NCBI GenBank assembly: GCA_024206335.1
Contig: JAAGZL010000590.1
Coordinates: 1 to 35,439 of the forward strand
DNA: 35,439 bases
Source of the DNA: Gammaproteobacteria bacterium
GTDB taxonomy: Bacteria > Pseudomonadota > Gammaproteobacteria > Chromatiales > Chromatiaceae
Reading direction: 5' to 3'
The notes under the pieces are model-generated. The model saw only the letters and a list, made by a program, of their open reading frames with translations. It had not been told where the DNA came from and made no database searches. The first letter of the stretch is position 1; every line of letters begins with the position of its first letter. Shown here one piece after another: positions 16,215-24,740 of the stretch. Position numbers and translations under genes: made by a program.

Positions 16215-16349
16215 CAAGAGTTAGGGGCAGTAGCGAGTGAAGCTGAGGAAACTGTAACCTCTGCCGTTGCTCTGGCTGATGCTATGTTTGAGGTGATGGA
16301 TCAGTTGGGTGAGGTTGGAGGTTCAGATTCTGTGGCTAATAATGATTAG
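16215..16349 (+). pseudogene. Unidentified C-terminal gene fragment
   Basis: A frame open from 16215 to the TAG at 16347 reads as an Ala/Glu-rich helix (AVASEAEETVTSAVALADAM, then FEVMDQLGEV). It resembles a protein C-terminus. Stops at 16206 and 16212 close it upstream. Lying beside the 3' end of the tRNA, it may be the leftover of an integrated element. Confidence 0.3.
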
Positions 16350-16435
16350 TGATAGATTGCCCCAAAAGCCGGTTTGTAATCACTTAGGTACACTAAGAAG
16401 TACACTAAAACCCAAATTCGGTCACTTGCAACTAA

Positions 16436-16468
16436 TAAAAAAGGGGTTACGAATTAACGTAACCCCTT
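16436..16468 (-). terminator. tRNA-Asn terminator
   Basis: AAGGGGTTACG (16441-16451) and CGTAACCCCTT (16458-16468) form a perfect 11-bp stem with a six-base loop. On the minus strand it is followed by TTTT. It sits ten bases beyond the tRNA CCA end and surely terminates it. Confidence 0.9.
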
Positions 16469-16477
16469 GTTTTCATT

Positions 16478-16553
16478 TGGCTCCCCGGGACAGGCTCGAA
16501 CTGCCGACCTAGTGATTAACAGTCACCCGCTCTACCGACTGAGCTACCGGGGA
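16478..16553 (-). tRNA. tRNA-Asn (GTT)
   Basis: 76 nt on the minus strand. Acceptor TCCCCGG pairs with CCGGGGA; the D-loop (AGTCGGTAGA), anticodon loop CTGTTAATC with GTT, T-loop TTCGAGC and encoded CCA are all visible. Anticodon GTT reads AAC/AAU, giving asparagine. tRNA genes are common island integration sites, and the debris to the left adjoins its 3' end. Confidence 0.97.
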
Positions 16554-16565
16554 ATGAAGGCGCGT

Positions 16566-16594
16566 ATATTAATCATCTGTCGGGGTCTGGTCAA
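16566..16594 (-). promoter_or_regulatory. tRNA-Asn promoter
   Basis: On the minus strand TTGACC (16589-16594), 17 bases, then TAATAT (16566-16571), close to sigma-70 consensus. A GC-rich discriminator (ACGCGCC) follows, typical of stringently controlled stable-RNA promoters. The tRNA starts about 12 bases further on. Confidence 0.8.
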
Positions 16595-16813
16595 TAGCCG
16601 ATTTTAAATTTTAGCCATAATTCAGTTGTCTGCTGTCAGGTTGGGTCAAAAAGTCTTGCCATGTATTGTTACAGATTGCGATTGCCGTGTGGGTGAATGG
16701 CTGTTTGCGCACGATGCATGAGTAAAAATGCGATTATTCCAGGTAGTGAAGCCCGCACAGTTATATGCCACTTTAATTGTGGTGCAAGGTGTTGGTTTAA
16801 CTCCAATTGATGA

Positions 16814-16841
16814 GGCACCCTGTCCCAGGGGTGCCTTTTTT
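16814..16841 (+). terminator. Plus-strand terminator-like hairpin beside aspC
   Basis: GGCACCC and GGGTGCC around an eight-base loop, followed by TTTTTT on the plus strand. It lies just after the end of the minus-strand aminotransferase gene, but the U-tract serves plus-strand transcription. It is therefore either an imperfect bidirectional terminator or the end of an unannotated plus-strand RNA within 16600-16840. I see no other gene in that gap. Confidence 0.6.
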
Positions 16842-16851
16842 ATCCTATGAT

Positions 16852-18039
16852 TTAGCCGCTGAGAGCCTGCTCCAGGCGATCCAGGGCGTTGGTCAGGTTG
16901 TCCTGGCTGGTTGCTATGGATATGCGGACATGTCCGCTCAGACCAAAGGCCGAACCCGGTACCAGGGCGACCCCGGCATGCTCGATCAGATGTTCCGCTA
17001 GTTCCACATCTGTGGTCACCCCGTCGATCCGGTTCATCGCCTCTTGCACATTCGGGAAGCAGTAGAAGGTGCCGTCGGTGGCGAGGCAGCTAACCCCATC
17101 TATCTTGTTCAGCCGGTCAACCACATAGTCGTGGCGTTGCTTGAATGAGACCAGCATCTCCTGGATGCACTCCTGTGATCCTTCCAGTGCTGCCTGGGCC
17201 GCGACCTGGGATATGGATGTGGGGTTGGAGGTACTCTGGGACTGGATCTTCTTCATGGCCTTGATGACGGTGGCAGGGCCAGCTGCGTAACCTATACGCC
17301 ACCCGGTCATGGAGTAGGCCTTGGATACGCCATTCAGTACCAGACAACGATCCTTCAGGGCCGGGCAGGCGTTCAGGATGTTTATGAAGGGTTTATCGCC
17401 CCAGCGGATATGCTCGTACATATCATCGGTGGCAACGATTACCTTTGGATACTCCAGCAGGACCTCTCCCAGCGCCTTCAGTTCATCCAGGCTATAGGCC
17501 ATACCGGTGGGGTTGGATGGGCTGTTGATTATAACCAGGCGGGTAAGCTCGGTGATTGAGGCCTTGAGCTGGTTTGGGGTAATCTTAAAATTCTGGCTGG
17601 CATCTGCATGTACGAACACGGGTACGCCGCCGGCCAGGATGGACATGTCAGGATACGAGACCCAATATGGCGTAGGAATTACCACCTCATCATCCTGGTC
17701 CAGGATGGCCTGGGCCAGATTGTAGAAACTCTGTTTACCGCCACAGGAGACCAGGATTTCATCCATAGCGTAGACCAGGCCGTTGTCACGACTCAGTTTA
17801 TCGATAATGGCCTGCTTCAGGCTGGGAGTGCCGTCCACGGCGGTATACTTGGTAAAACCGTCCTGGATGGCCTTGATGGCCGCATCTTTAATGTGATCCG
17901 GGGTGTCGAAGTCTGGCTCACCGGCGCCCAGTCCAATAATATCCTTACCGGCTGCGCGCATCTCTGCGGCACGGGTGGTAACGGCCAAGGTTGGTGATGG
18001 CTTGACTGCCTGAACTCGGGATGAAAGTTTAATACTCAT
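16852..18039 (-). CDS. aspC: Aspartate aminotransferase, class I PLP enzyme
   Basis: 395 aa, the full length of bacterial class I-beta aspartate aminotransferases. Landmarks are LGAGEPDFDTPDHI near the N-terminus, TKYTAVDGTPSLKQAI, NSPSNPTGMAYS, and the PLP lysine in NGVSKAYSMTGWRIGY. A carboxylate-binding Arg lies in VRISIATS near the end. The enzyme interconverts aspartate/2-oxoglutarate and oxaloacetate/glutamate in the cytosol. This subgroup may also transaminate prephenate, so the name aatA is equally possible. It is divergent from uvrB across 149 bases, a neighbourhood seen in other gammaproteobacteria. Confidence 0.93.
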   Translation of the reverse strand: MSIKLSSRVQAVKPSPTLAVTTRAAEMRAAGKDIIGLGAGEPDFDTPDHIKDAAIKAIQDGFTKYTAVDGTPSLKQAIIDKLSRDNGLVYAMDEILVSCGGKQSFYNLAQAILDQDDEVVIPTPYWVSYPDMSILAGGVPVFVHADASQNFKITPNQLKASITELTRLVIINSPSNPTGMAYSLDELKALGEVLLEYPKVIVATDDMYEHIRWGDKPFINILNACPALKDRCLVLNGVSKAYSMTGWRIGYAAGPATVIKAMKKIQSQSTSNPTSISQVAAQAALEGSQECIQEMLVSFKQRHDYVVDRLNKIDGVSCLATDGTFYCFPNVQEAMNRIDGVTTDVELAEHLIEHAGVALVPGSAFGLSGHVRISIATSQDNLTNALDRLEQALSG

Positions 18040-18106
18040 TTTTTATCGATTCCATACTAGTGTGGTGTAACGTGTAAACTGCACAAATTAGCGTGACGAG
18101 ATATCG

Positions 18107-18112
18107 TATAAT
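18107..18112 (+). promoter_or_regulatory. Possible uvrB -10 element
   Basis: A perfect TATAAT 76 bases before uvrB. The sequence 17 bases upstream does not resemble TTGACA, and I find no LexA box (CTGT-N8-ACAG) in the intergenic region. Confidence 0.35.
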
Positions 18113-18188
18113 ATTCCTTGGTAGTAGACTAACCATTCGTCAGTGAAGCTTAATAATAGCTAATCCTTTCAGCAAGAAACATCCCTTT

Positions 18189-20195
18189 ATGGCAAAAGAA
18201 TTCAAACTAATGGCCGATTATGAACCGGCAGGCGACCAACCACAGGCAATTGCAGCCCTGGTGGAGGGGCTGGGGAATGGCGAAGCTGGGATGACTCTGC
18301 TGGGTGTAACCGGGTCAGGAAAGACCTATACCATAGCCAATGTGATCCAGCAGGTGCAGCGTCCAACCTTGATTCTGGCACACAATAAGACCCTGGCAGC
18401 CCAGTTGTATGGCGAGATGAAGGAGTTCTTTCCGGATAACTCGGTGGAGTATTTTGTCTCCTACTATGACTACTACCAGCCTGAGGCCTATATGCCGGCC
18501 TCAGACACCTTCATAGAGAAAGATGCCTCCATCAATGAACATATCGAGCAGATGCGCCTCTCTGCCACCAAGGCCCTGCTGGAACGGCCTGACACCATCA
18601 TTGTGGCCACCGTATCCTGTATTTATGGCCTGGGTGACCCCAAGGCCTACCTGAGTATGATGTTGCATCTGGTACGGGGTGATACTGTGAATCAGCGCAC
18701 TATTCTGAGGCGTCTGGCGGAACTGCAGTACAGCCGCAATGATGTGGAGTTGCATCGCGCCACCTACCGGGTACGGGGTGAGGTGATCGATATCTATCCT
18801 GCGGAGTCCAGCGGTGAGGCGGTACGCCTGGAGCTGTTTGATGATGAGATCGAGGCCATCTCCCTGTTCGACCCGCTCACCGGAGAGGTGCTGCGCAAGG
18901 TGCCGCGTTTTACCATCTACCCCAAGTCCCACTATGTAACGCCGCGTGAGACCCTGCTGGGGGCCGTGGATCAGATTAAGGAGGAGCTGAAGACGCGGCT
19001 GCAACACTTTCGTGAAAACGACAAACTGGTGGAGGCTCAGCGCCTGGAACAGCGCACCAGATATGACATCGAGATGATCCTGGAGCTGGGTTATTGCTCT
19101 GGGATTGAGAATTACTCCCGTTACCTCTCCGGCCGTGGCCCGGGAGAGGCGCCGCCGACCCTGCTCGACTACCTGCCGGATAATGCCCTATTTGTGGTGG
19201 ATGAGAGTCATGTCTCCATTCCTCAGTCAGGCGGCATGTACAAGGGTGACCGTTCCCGCAAGGAGACCCTGGTGGGCTACGGTTTTCGGCTACCGTCGGC
19301 CCTGGACAATCGTCCCTTGATGTTTGCGGAGTTTGAGGCCCGCGTGCCCCAGTCCATCTACGTCTCAGCCACCCCCAGGCAGTACGAGATAGAGCACTCT
19401 GGTGTAGTGGTGGAACAGGTGGTGCGTCCCACCGGACTGGTGGATCCAGAGCTGGAGATTCGTCCGGTGACCACTCAGGTGGACGATCTGCTCTCTGAGA
19501 TAAACCTGCGGGTCGCCTTGGAGGAGAGAGTGTTGGTCACCACCCTGACCAAACGCATGGCCGAAGATCTCACCGACTATCTGAATGAGCACGGTATCCG
19601 GGTGCGCTATCTGCACTCGGATATAGAGACCGTGGAACGGGTGGAGATCATACGGGATCTGCGTCTGGGTGAGTTTGATGTGTTGGTGGGTATCAATTTG
19701 CTGCGCGAGGGGCTGGATATGCCTGAGGTCTCCCTGGTTGCGATCCTGGATGCGGACAAGGAGGGTTTCCTGCGTTCTGAAATGTCGCTGATCCAGACCA
19801 TCGGCCGGGCGGCCCGCAATGTCAATGGCAAGGCCATACTGTACGCGGACCGGATTACCGGCTCCATGCAACGGGCCATAGCAGAGACCGATCGGCGTCG
19901 CGATAAACAGATTGCCTACAACCAGGAACACAATATTACCCCGCGCACCATCAAAAAGGCGATAAAGGATGTGATGGAAGGGGCCAGATCCGGTGCCCCG
20001 CTGCCGGCAAAGGAGTATGCCAAGGTGGCAGAGGCGCAGTTGGAGTACGCCTCCATGTCGGCAGTAGAGATGGGCAAAAAGATCAAGCAGTTGGAGGAGG
20101 ATATGTATCAGCACGCTCGGGATCTGGAGTTTGAACAGGCCGCCACTGTGCGGGACCAGATTCGGCAACTACAGTCCCAAGCTATCCTGGCCTGA
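18189..20195 (+). CDS. uvrB: Excinuclease ABC subunit B
   Basis: 668 aa, normal length for UvrB. Walker A GVTGSGKT is at residues 39-46. The beta-hairpin that locks damaged DNA shows as [12 protein letters not shown] (about 93-104). The DESH helicase motif and the QTIGRAARN motif VI of the SF2 fold are present. A C-terminal UVR domain ([20 protein letters not shown]) contacts UvrC. UvrB verifies the lesion delivered by UvrA2 and recruits UvrC for dual incision in nucleotide-excision repair. Transcribed away from aspC. Confidence 0.98.
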   Translation: MAKEFKLMADYEPAGDQPQAIAALVEGLGNGEAGMTLLGVTGSGKTYTIANVIQQVQRPTLILAHNKTLAAQLYGEMKEFFPDNSVEYFVSYYDYYQPEAYMPASDTFIEKDASINEHIEQMRLSATKALLERPDTIIVATVSCIYGLGDPKAYLSMMLHLVRGDTVNQRTILRRLAELQYSRNDVELHRATYRVRGEVIDIYPAESSGEAVRLELFDDEIEAISLFDPLTGEVLRKVPRFTIYPKSHYVTPRETLLGAVDQIKEELKTRLQHFRENDKLVEAQRLEQRTRYDIEMILELGYCSGIENYSRYLSGRGPGEAPPTLLDYLPDNALFVVDESHVSIPQSGGMYKGDRSRKETLVGYGFRLPSALDNRPLMFAEFEARVPQSIYVSATPRQYEIEHSGVVVEQVVRPTGLVDPELEIRPVTTQVDDLLSEINLRVALEERVLVTTLTKRMAEDLTDYLNEHGIRVRYLHSDIETVERVEIIRDLRLGEFDVLVGINLLREGLDMPEVSLVAILDADKEGFLRSEMSLIQTIGRAARNVNGKAILYADRITGSMQRAIAETDRRRDKQIAYNQEHNITPRTIKKAIKDVMEGARSGAPLPAKEYAKVAEAQLEYASMSAVEMGKKIKQLEEDMYQHARDLEFEQAATVRDQIRQLQSQAILA

Positions 20196-20408
20196 GGGTG
20201 CGTTTCCTGAGGCCGATTCACTCGGAAGTGCTGATATCCCAAAATCTTTTTCGTCGGGAACCAATATTGATACAGATCTTCCTTAAGTAACTGGTTTTCT
20301 GGCCGATATTTACTACCAACACTGAGGGTTAATATGATCTCAGGGTGTAACCTTGGGTGAGAGACGGTTTTTTAATGACTATCTAGTTGATTGGGTACGG
20401 AACAGAAA

Positions 20409-22184
20409 ATGGGTATTAGTGAGCACAAAGAGACGCTGCTTGAGAATTATAGAAATAGAGACATTGAAGCTATTATCCGCACCGTCAAGGAGTTGATACA
20501 GGAGCCAGAGTTTCCTAATCTGTATAACTGTTTGTGCAAAAATGATACAACACTCTCTGTTAGCGTAAAGGTGGATGAGGTTGTTACTGCCCTGCTTGGG
20601 GAGATTATTGATACTGAACAGGCTGCCAATGCTCGCAGGGAAGAGTTTGCCACCGTTACCTATTTCGACATTTCTGCTGAGCTGGGAAAGCTGTTTGGTA
20701 AGGAACTGGCAGAGATATATCTGAGCACCAAGATGCCGGATGAGTTCATGCTTCAGGTGCGTAATGGATATAGTGAAGATGAGGTAGAAAAGCTTTCTGA
20801 AGATCTGGTGGAGAGGTATCGGAAAGAGATGGTCAGGATTGAGAGTGGCCGTCAGGCAGTTGTAGATGTGTTGCAGAAGTTCAGTAATTTCCCCAACCGG
20901 AATGCCACCACCATGTCCCGGTTGATGGAACGACTGGGCCATGATCTGAAATCAAATTACAAGTATCTTACGATAAAACCGTATCTAATGGCTGTTTTTG
21001 CCAGTGGGCATACCTCATGCTCAGGTGATGTGCCGGTTCCGGCCAAGGAGAGCACGGACCTGGTACTGTTCAAACACTATCTGAATACCGGTGAAGAGCC
21101 ATCCATAGATCAGCAGGCAAGGTTTCGGCTTGCGGTAAACACCCTGTTCCGGCAAATCAAGGTACATGAGGTGCTGCCGGATGAAGAGTTCAGGTCCTAT
21201 GTGAAAATTATTTCCAGGGTCTGGGGTTACAGATGTCCATCGAGACTTACACCAAATGCCAGGGATATCCTGGAAGGGCTTCTGCTACTGGTCAACAAAG
21301 ATCAGTTGGCGATACTGAAGCGGCTTGCCATGACCTTTATCGAGGAGTTTCAGCTCGCTGAGGATCGGATGAAGTTGTTCCATAATGGAATCCAGGCTGA
21401 GCTTGCAGTTACCAAAGAGTATCTAAGCCAGTTGAGTATTGATGCGTCTAAGATAAACAGTGAAGAGGAGGAAAAAATACGTATTGCCCAGGAGAAGATA
21501 ATTGGGTTGGAGGGGGTGTTTGAGGTATCCCCAGCATTGGAAAGGGCTGCGCGTGCAAAATCATTTCTGGAGCTGGAGCGTACATCACTGGGGTTGTCCA
21601 TATCGGTTAGCCCGGAACATATGACTGAGTGGATAAGGATATATTCCATACTCTATTCCAATACGGAGTTTCTAAAATATACCGATGAAAAAGTGGATTT
21701 CTCCACTATGCGTAACTATATATCAGATCTAAGCACCTACCATCTGATTTTGAATGTTGCCCAGTTGAAGGCCGTAATAGATAGTAGTCTCAGTGTCCCG
21801 GATGCGGACAAACACTCACACTATACAATGTTCAATGAGGCTTTAAAAAAGCGGCTGCATGGTATGTTTGCTGGAGATAATGATGAGCAAACGCTTTCCG
21901 AGATAATTGGTGAGCTGGGTTTTCTTGAGAATAAGTCGCTACAGTTTATTATCGCTGAGACCTTTGCCGGTTTTCAGACCATTGCTGATGCCTTTACCAG
22001 CAGTACATCGGACTATTTTGTAAATGATCGGGAGGCCCTGATCAGGGAGTCCAGGGAACTGTATAAACAGATATGTAATCAATGCCTGAAGAACTTTGTA
22101 GTCAGACCGGTGCGATATGAGAAAAAGCAGGAACAGACTGGTGAAGTTCAGCACAAATCATGGCTGACAAGGCTGTTTTCCTGA
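20409..22184 (+). CDS. Uncharacterised 591-aa helical cytosolic protein
   Basis: Start at the ATG of 20409 (MGISEHKETLLENY), with ACGGA upstream; an in-frame TTG at 20391 is less likely. No signal peptide, no membrane segment and no motif I recognise. The sequence is almost wholly amphipathic helix, rich in Glu, Leu and Lys, with a charged probable coiled coil near residues 340-375 (KINSEEEEKIRIAQEKIIGL). The C-terminus ends in a short amphipathic tail (KSWLTRLFS). The 213-base gap to uvrB shows no terminator or gene. It is followed by the CARF-like gene on the same strand, with which it may work. Confidence 0.75.
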   Translation: MGISEHKETLLENYRNRDIEAIIRTVKELIQEPEFPNLYNCLCKNDTTLSVSVKVDEVVTALLGEIIDTEQAANARREEFATVTYFDISAELGKLFGKELAEIYLSTKMPDEFMLQVRNGYSEDEVEKLSEDLVERYRKEMVRIESGRQAVVDVLQKFSNFPNRNATTMSRLMERLGHDLKSNYKYLTIKPYLMAVFASGHTSCSGDVPVPAKESTDLVLFKHYLNTGEEPSIDQQARFRLAVNTLFRQIKVHEVLPDEEFRSYVKIISRVWGYRCPSRLTPNARDILEGLLLLVNKDQLAILKRLAMTFIEEFQLAEDRMKLFHNGIQAELAVTKEYLSQLSIDASKINSEEEEKIRIAQEKIIGLEGVFEVSPALERAARAKSFLELERTSLGLSISVSPEHMTEWIRIYSILYSNTEFLKYTDEKVDFSTMRNYISDLSTYHLILNVAQLKAVIDSSLSVPDADKHSHYTMFNEALKKRLHGMFAGDNDEQTLSEIIGELGFLENKSLQFIIAETFAGFQTIADAFTSSTSDYFVNDREALIRESRELYKQICNQCLKNFVVRPVRYEKKQEQTGEVQHKSWLTRLFS

Positions 22185-22382
22185 TTCGGCAGATCTGCCA
22201 CTAACTGTGTGTGATGCAGTAAAATAATCATTTGCAGATAAATCAATTGGTTAACTGGGTTCTGGGTGGTTGAGATATTTTGATCAGACCGTTTTTTTCT
22301 TGTATGCCAATATCCGCGTGTAAAATGCGTGTTTTAGATGTAGGATATCAGCCTAATCCATCAGCTGAATTAGAATGGAAAC

Positions 22383-22493
22383 ATGAAGGTACTTGAACTA
22401 ATAATTGGGCGAACAAAACTAGGCGGTGTGGGAACCCTAGCAGGTTCCTTGATTGTAAGCATGTCACATAGAATCATAATTGGGGCTGCCTAA
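22383..22493 (+). CDS. 36-aa hydrophobic ORF upstream of the CARF-like gene
   Basis: ATG at 22383 opens MKVLELIIGRTKLGGVGTLA, then GSLIVSMSHRIIIGAA, ending 29 bases before the next gene. Hydrophobic with Gly, like a small membrane peptide. The ribosome site (TGGAAAC) is weak. It lies in the 22185-22521 gap, where I see nothing else. It may be chance. Confidence 0.25.
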   Translation: MKVLELIIGRTKLGGVGTLAGSLIVSMSHRIIIGAA

Positions 22494-22521
22494 CGCGTTG
22501 CTCACCTGTAACAGGTGGATA

Positions 22522-23529
22522 ATGGCGCATCATTTTACGAATATCCAAAACAGCTATCCCCCATTCAAGCCGGACGGGAAGACGGCCTTCTTTTGTCACT
22601 CGAGCTATGAGCCGAGGACGCTGGCCAGCATCAAATCATCTGAGAGATGTTGCGGCATAGATTCCACATTTATATTTCATACAAATGATTATCTTGGCAA
22701 CGAGATATATGAGCAGAATCATAGTGAGATGGTTGCTTATTTTAGCACTGTTTCTGCCAATGCCCCGGTTGAGGTATCGATTGATGCTGATATAAACGAT
22801 GGCCTGATATACTCTTATCAGGATTCAATCAGAGAGACCTTGAGCCAGGTTGATGATATCGCGGTGGATATGAGTACATTCACCCGGGGGAGGATGATAT
22901 GCCTGCTGGATTTCATAATCAGGGAAAAAGGCGATAAGCCATTATATCTTTTTTATGCTGAGCCGGAAAAATATGCCACTGAGAATTATGGTGGTGACAG
23001 TGCGTGGTTGACAAAAGGTACCAAATCAATTGTTTCTGTTCCTGGGTTTTCTGGTGAAAGGCAGTCAGATAAGAAACAACTATTAATCCTGTTGCTGGGG
23101 CATGATGTCGAGCGTGTGGGATCTGTTGTAGAAGATGTTGATCCAGATATGATTGTTGTGGTTTCTCAGGGTGCCCTGAAGAGCAGAAAGAAGCTGCAGG
23201 AGGCATCTCTCAAGAGCAATGCATGCATTCTCCAGAAATATGGGGATAGAATAACAACTATACTTACAGCTCCACCCAGGGGTTGGGAAACTGTGTATGA
23301 TGCCTTTGCACGTATCTTTGGTATGTACCGGAATCAGTATAATATTACCGCCTATCTGGATGGTACCAAGATGCAGGTGTTTGGGGCGGTAACCTTTTGT
23401 CAGAAAAATCCCTCCATAGAGTTGTTATACATGGAGCCAGAAAAATATAACTGCGACTTCTACACCGATGGTATTGGTACCACATGGTGGCTTGAAGTAC
23501 CTAATATGGATATGTTCAAAAAGAGGTGA
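22522..23529 (+). CDS. Uncharacterised protein of two similar Rossmann-like halves, CARF-like
   Basis: 335 aa from the ATG at 22522, with AGGTGG just upstream; a TTG at 22480 is possible. The protein seems internally duplicated. Each half begins with a hydrophobic strand (KTAFFCHSSYEPR; LLILLLGHDVERV), runs through a long alpha/beta stretch, and ends alike: VDMSTFTRGRMICLLDF then LFYAEPEKYATENY in half one, YLDGTKMQVFGAVTF then LLYMEPEKYNCDFY in half two. The GTK strand-turn and alternating pattern recall CARF-type sensor domains of cyclic-oligonucleotide signalling, but there is no CRISPR array and no obvious effector. No catalytic motif seen. Its end is four bases from the convergent ABC permease gene. 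Confidence 0.65.
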   Translation: MAHHFTNIQNSYPPFKPDGKTAFFCHSSYEPRTLASIKSSERCCGIDSTFIFHTNDYLGNEIYEQNHSEMVAYFSTVSANAPVEVSIDADINDGLIYSYQDSIRETLSQVDDIAVDMSTFTRGRMICLLDFIIREKGDKPLYLFYAEPEKYATENYGGDSAWLTKGTKSIVSVPGFSGERQSDKKQLLILLLGHDVERVGSVVEDVDPDMIVVVSQGALKSRKKLQEASLKSNACILQKYGDRITTILTAPPRGWETVYDAFARIFGMYRNQYNITAYLDGTKMQVFGAVTFCQKNPSIELLYMEPEKYNCDFYTDGIGTTWWLEVPNMDMFKKR

Positions 23530-23533
23530 CGGG

Positions 23534-24733
23534 TTATTCTGCCCGCAAGGCCTCTACCGGATCCATGTTTGCCGCCTTGTAGGCCGGGGCAACCCCAGCG
23601 GCAAGACCAATGGCCGCGGCCACTAGTTCAGCGGCGACGGCGTAACTCCAGGGTGTATGGGTGGGCAGGGCGGGTATCGCCACCCCCAGCAACCAGGCGC
23701 CGCCTGCACCCAGGATCAGTCCCGCCAACCCCCCGATGCTCGCCAGCACTATGGCCTCACCTATAAACAGGCCGAGTATCTCCCGTCGCCTTGCCCCTAC
23801 CGCACGTAACAGTCCAATCTCCGGGGTACGTTCGGTTATGGCAATGGTCATGATGGTGAGTATTCCAATCCCCCCCACCAGGAGCGATATTGCCCCCAGG
23901 GCGGCCACTGCCAGGGTCAATATATTCAGGATGGAGCCCAGGGTATCCAGCATCTGATCCTGGGTTATGATGGTGAAATCCTCACTGCCGTGGCGGTTGG
24001 TCAGAAGCTGTTTGACCTTGGCAGACAGGGCCTCGCTATCGGTGTCGGGCGCATAGAGCAGGTCAACCTCCATCACGCTCTCACGGTTGAACATGGACAT
24101 GGCCTTTTGCGCCGGGATATATACCGCATCGTCCAGGTCGAACCCCAACATCTGACCCTTGGACTCCATCACCCCAACCACCCGATAGCTTTCGCTGCCG
24201 ATGCGTATGCGCTTGCCTAGTGGGTTTCCGGTCGCAAACAGTTCATTGCGAACCTTGCTGCCCAGCACCACAAAGGGACGGGCGTGACGTGGATCATCGT
24301 CCGGCAGAAAACGCCCCACAGACGGCTTCATCAGCCACACCTTTGGCACCGCAGGGCCAACCCCGAGCACCATGGTCCTGCGGCTGCGATGGCCGGATTC
24401 GATGGCGGCATTGCCCTGGATCACCGGTACCACATCCAGCACCTGTGGCAGTCGTTTCAGGGCCTCTGCGTCATCCATGCTAAGAGGTCGTACGTTGCTA
24501 ACCACGGCGCCAGACATGCCCAGGGTGCTGGCCTTGCCTGGGGTTACGGCGATCAGATTGGTTCCAAACTGGGTGAACTCGGATAGCACAAACCGGTGAA
24601 TTCCTTCACCGATGGAGGTGAGGAGTATCACCGAGGCGATGCCAACGGCAATCCCCAGCGCAGTGAGAAAACTGCGCATACGATGGGCCCATACGGAGCC
24701 GATGGCCAGTTTTACAAAGTCTCGGGTCAGCAT
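23534..24733 (-). CDS. ABC transporter permease, MacB/FtsX type (second copy)
   Basis: 399 aa. A first membrane helix (about 17-40, SFLTALGIAVGIASVILLTSIGEG) leads into a periplasmic MacB_PCD domain. Three more helices sit in the last third (AVAALGAISLLVGGIGIL..., FIGEAIVLASIGGLAGLILG, LVAAAIGLAAGVAPAYKAA), with the cytoplasmic TPEIGLLRAVGAR coupling helix typical of the FtsX fold. These proteins use ATPase cycling to move periplasmic substrates outward (mechanotransmission). It pairs with the homologous permease upstream, probably as a heterodimer, and is last in the four-gene minus-strand operon. The gap to it is seven bases. Confidence 0.9.
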   Translation of the reverse strand: MLTRDFVKLAIGSVWAHRMRSFLTALGIAVGIASVILLTSIGEGIHRFVLSEFTQFGTNLIAVTPGKASTLGMSGAVVSNVRPLSMDDAEALKRLPQVLDVVPVIQGNAAIESGHRSRRTMVLGVGPAVPKVWLMKPSVGRFLPDDDPRHARPFVVLGSKVRNELFATGNPLGKRIRIGSESYRVVGVMESKGQMLGFDLDDAVYIPAQKAMSMFNRESVMEVDLLYAPDTDSEALSAKVKQLLTNRHGSEDFTIITQDQMLDTLGSILNILTLAVAALGAISLLVGGIGILTIMTIAITERTPEIGLLRAVGARRREILGLFIGEAIVLASIGGLAGLILGAGGAWLLGVAIPALPTHTPWSYAVAAELVAAAIGLAAGVAPAYKAANMDPVEALRAE

Positions 24734-24740
24734 GGGGTGT

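Noticed and set aside
16309-16512. 67-codon plus-strand frame ending in RDRLELPT
   Set aside because: Its end is the antisense of tRNA-Asn, a well-known artefact.
18040-18188. LexA (SOS) operator upstream of uvrB
   Set aside because: No CTGT-N8-ACAG match was found in the intergenic sequence.
19365-20168. 267-codon minus-strand frame within uvrB
   Set aside because: Shadow of uvrB codon usage; no ribosome site or recognisable domain.
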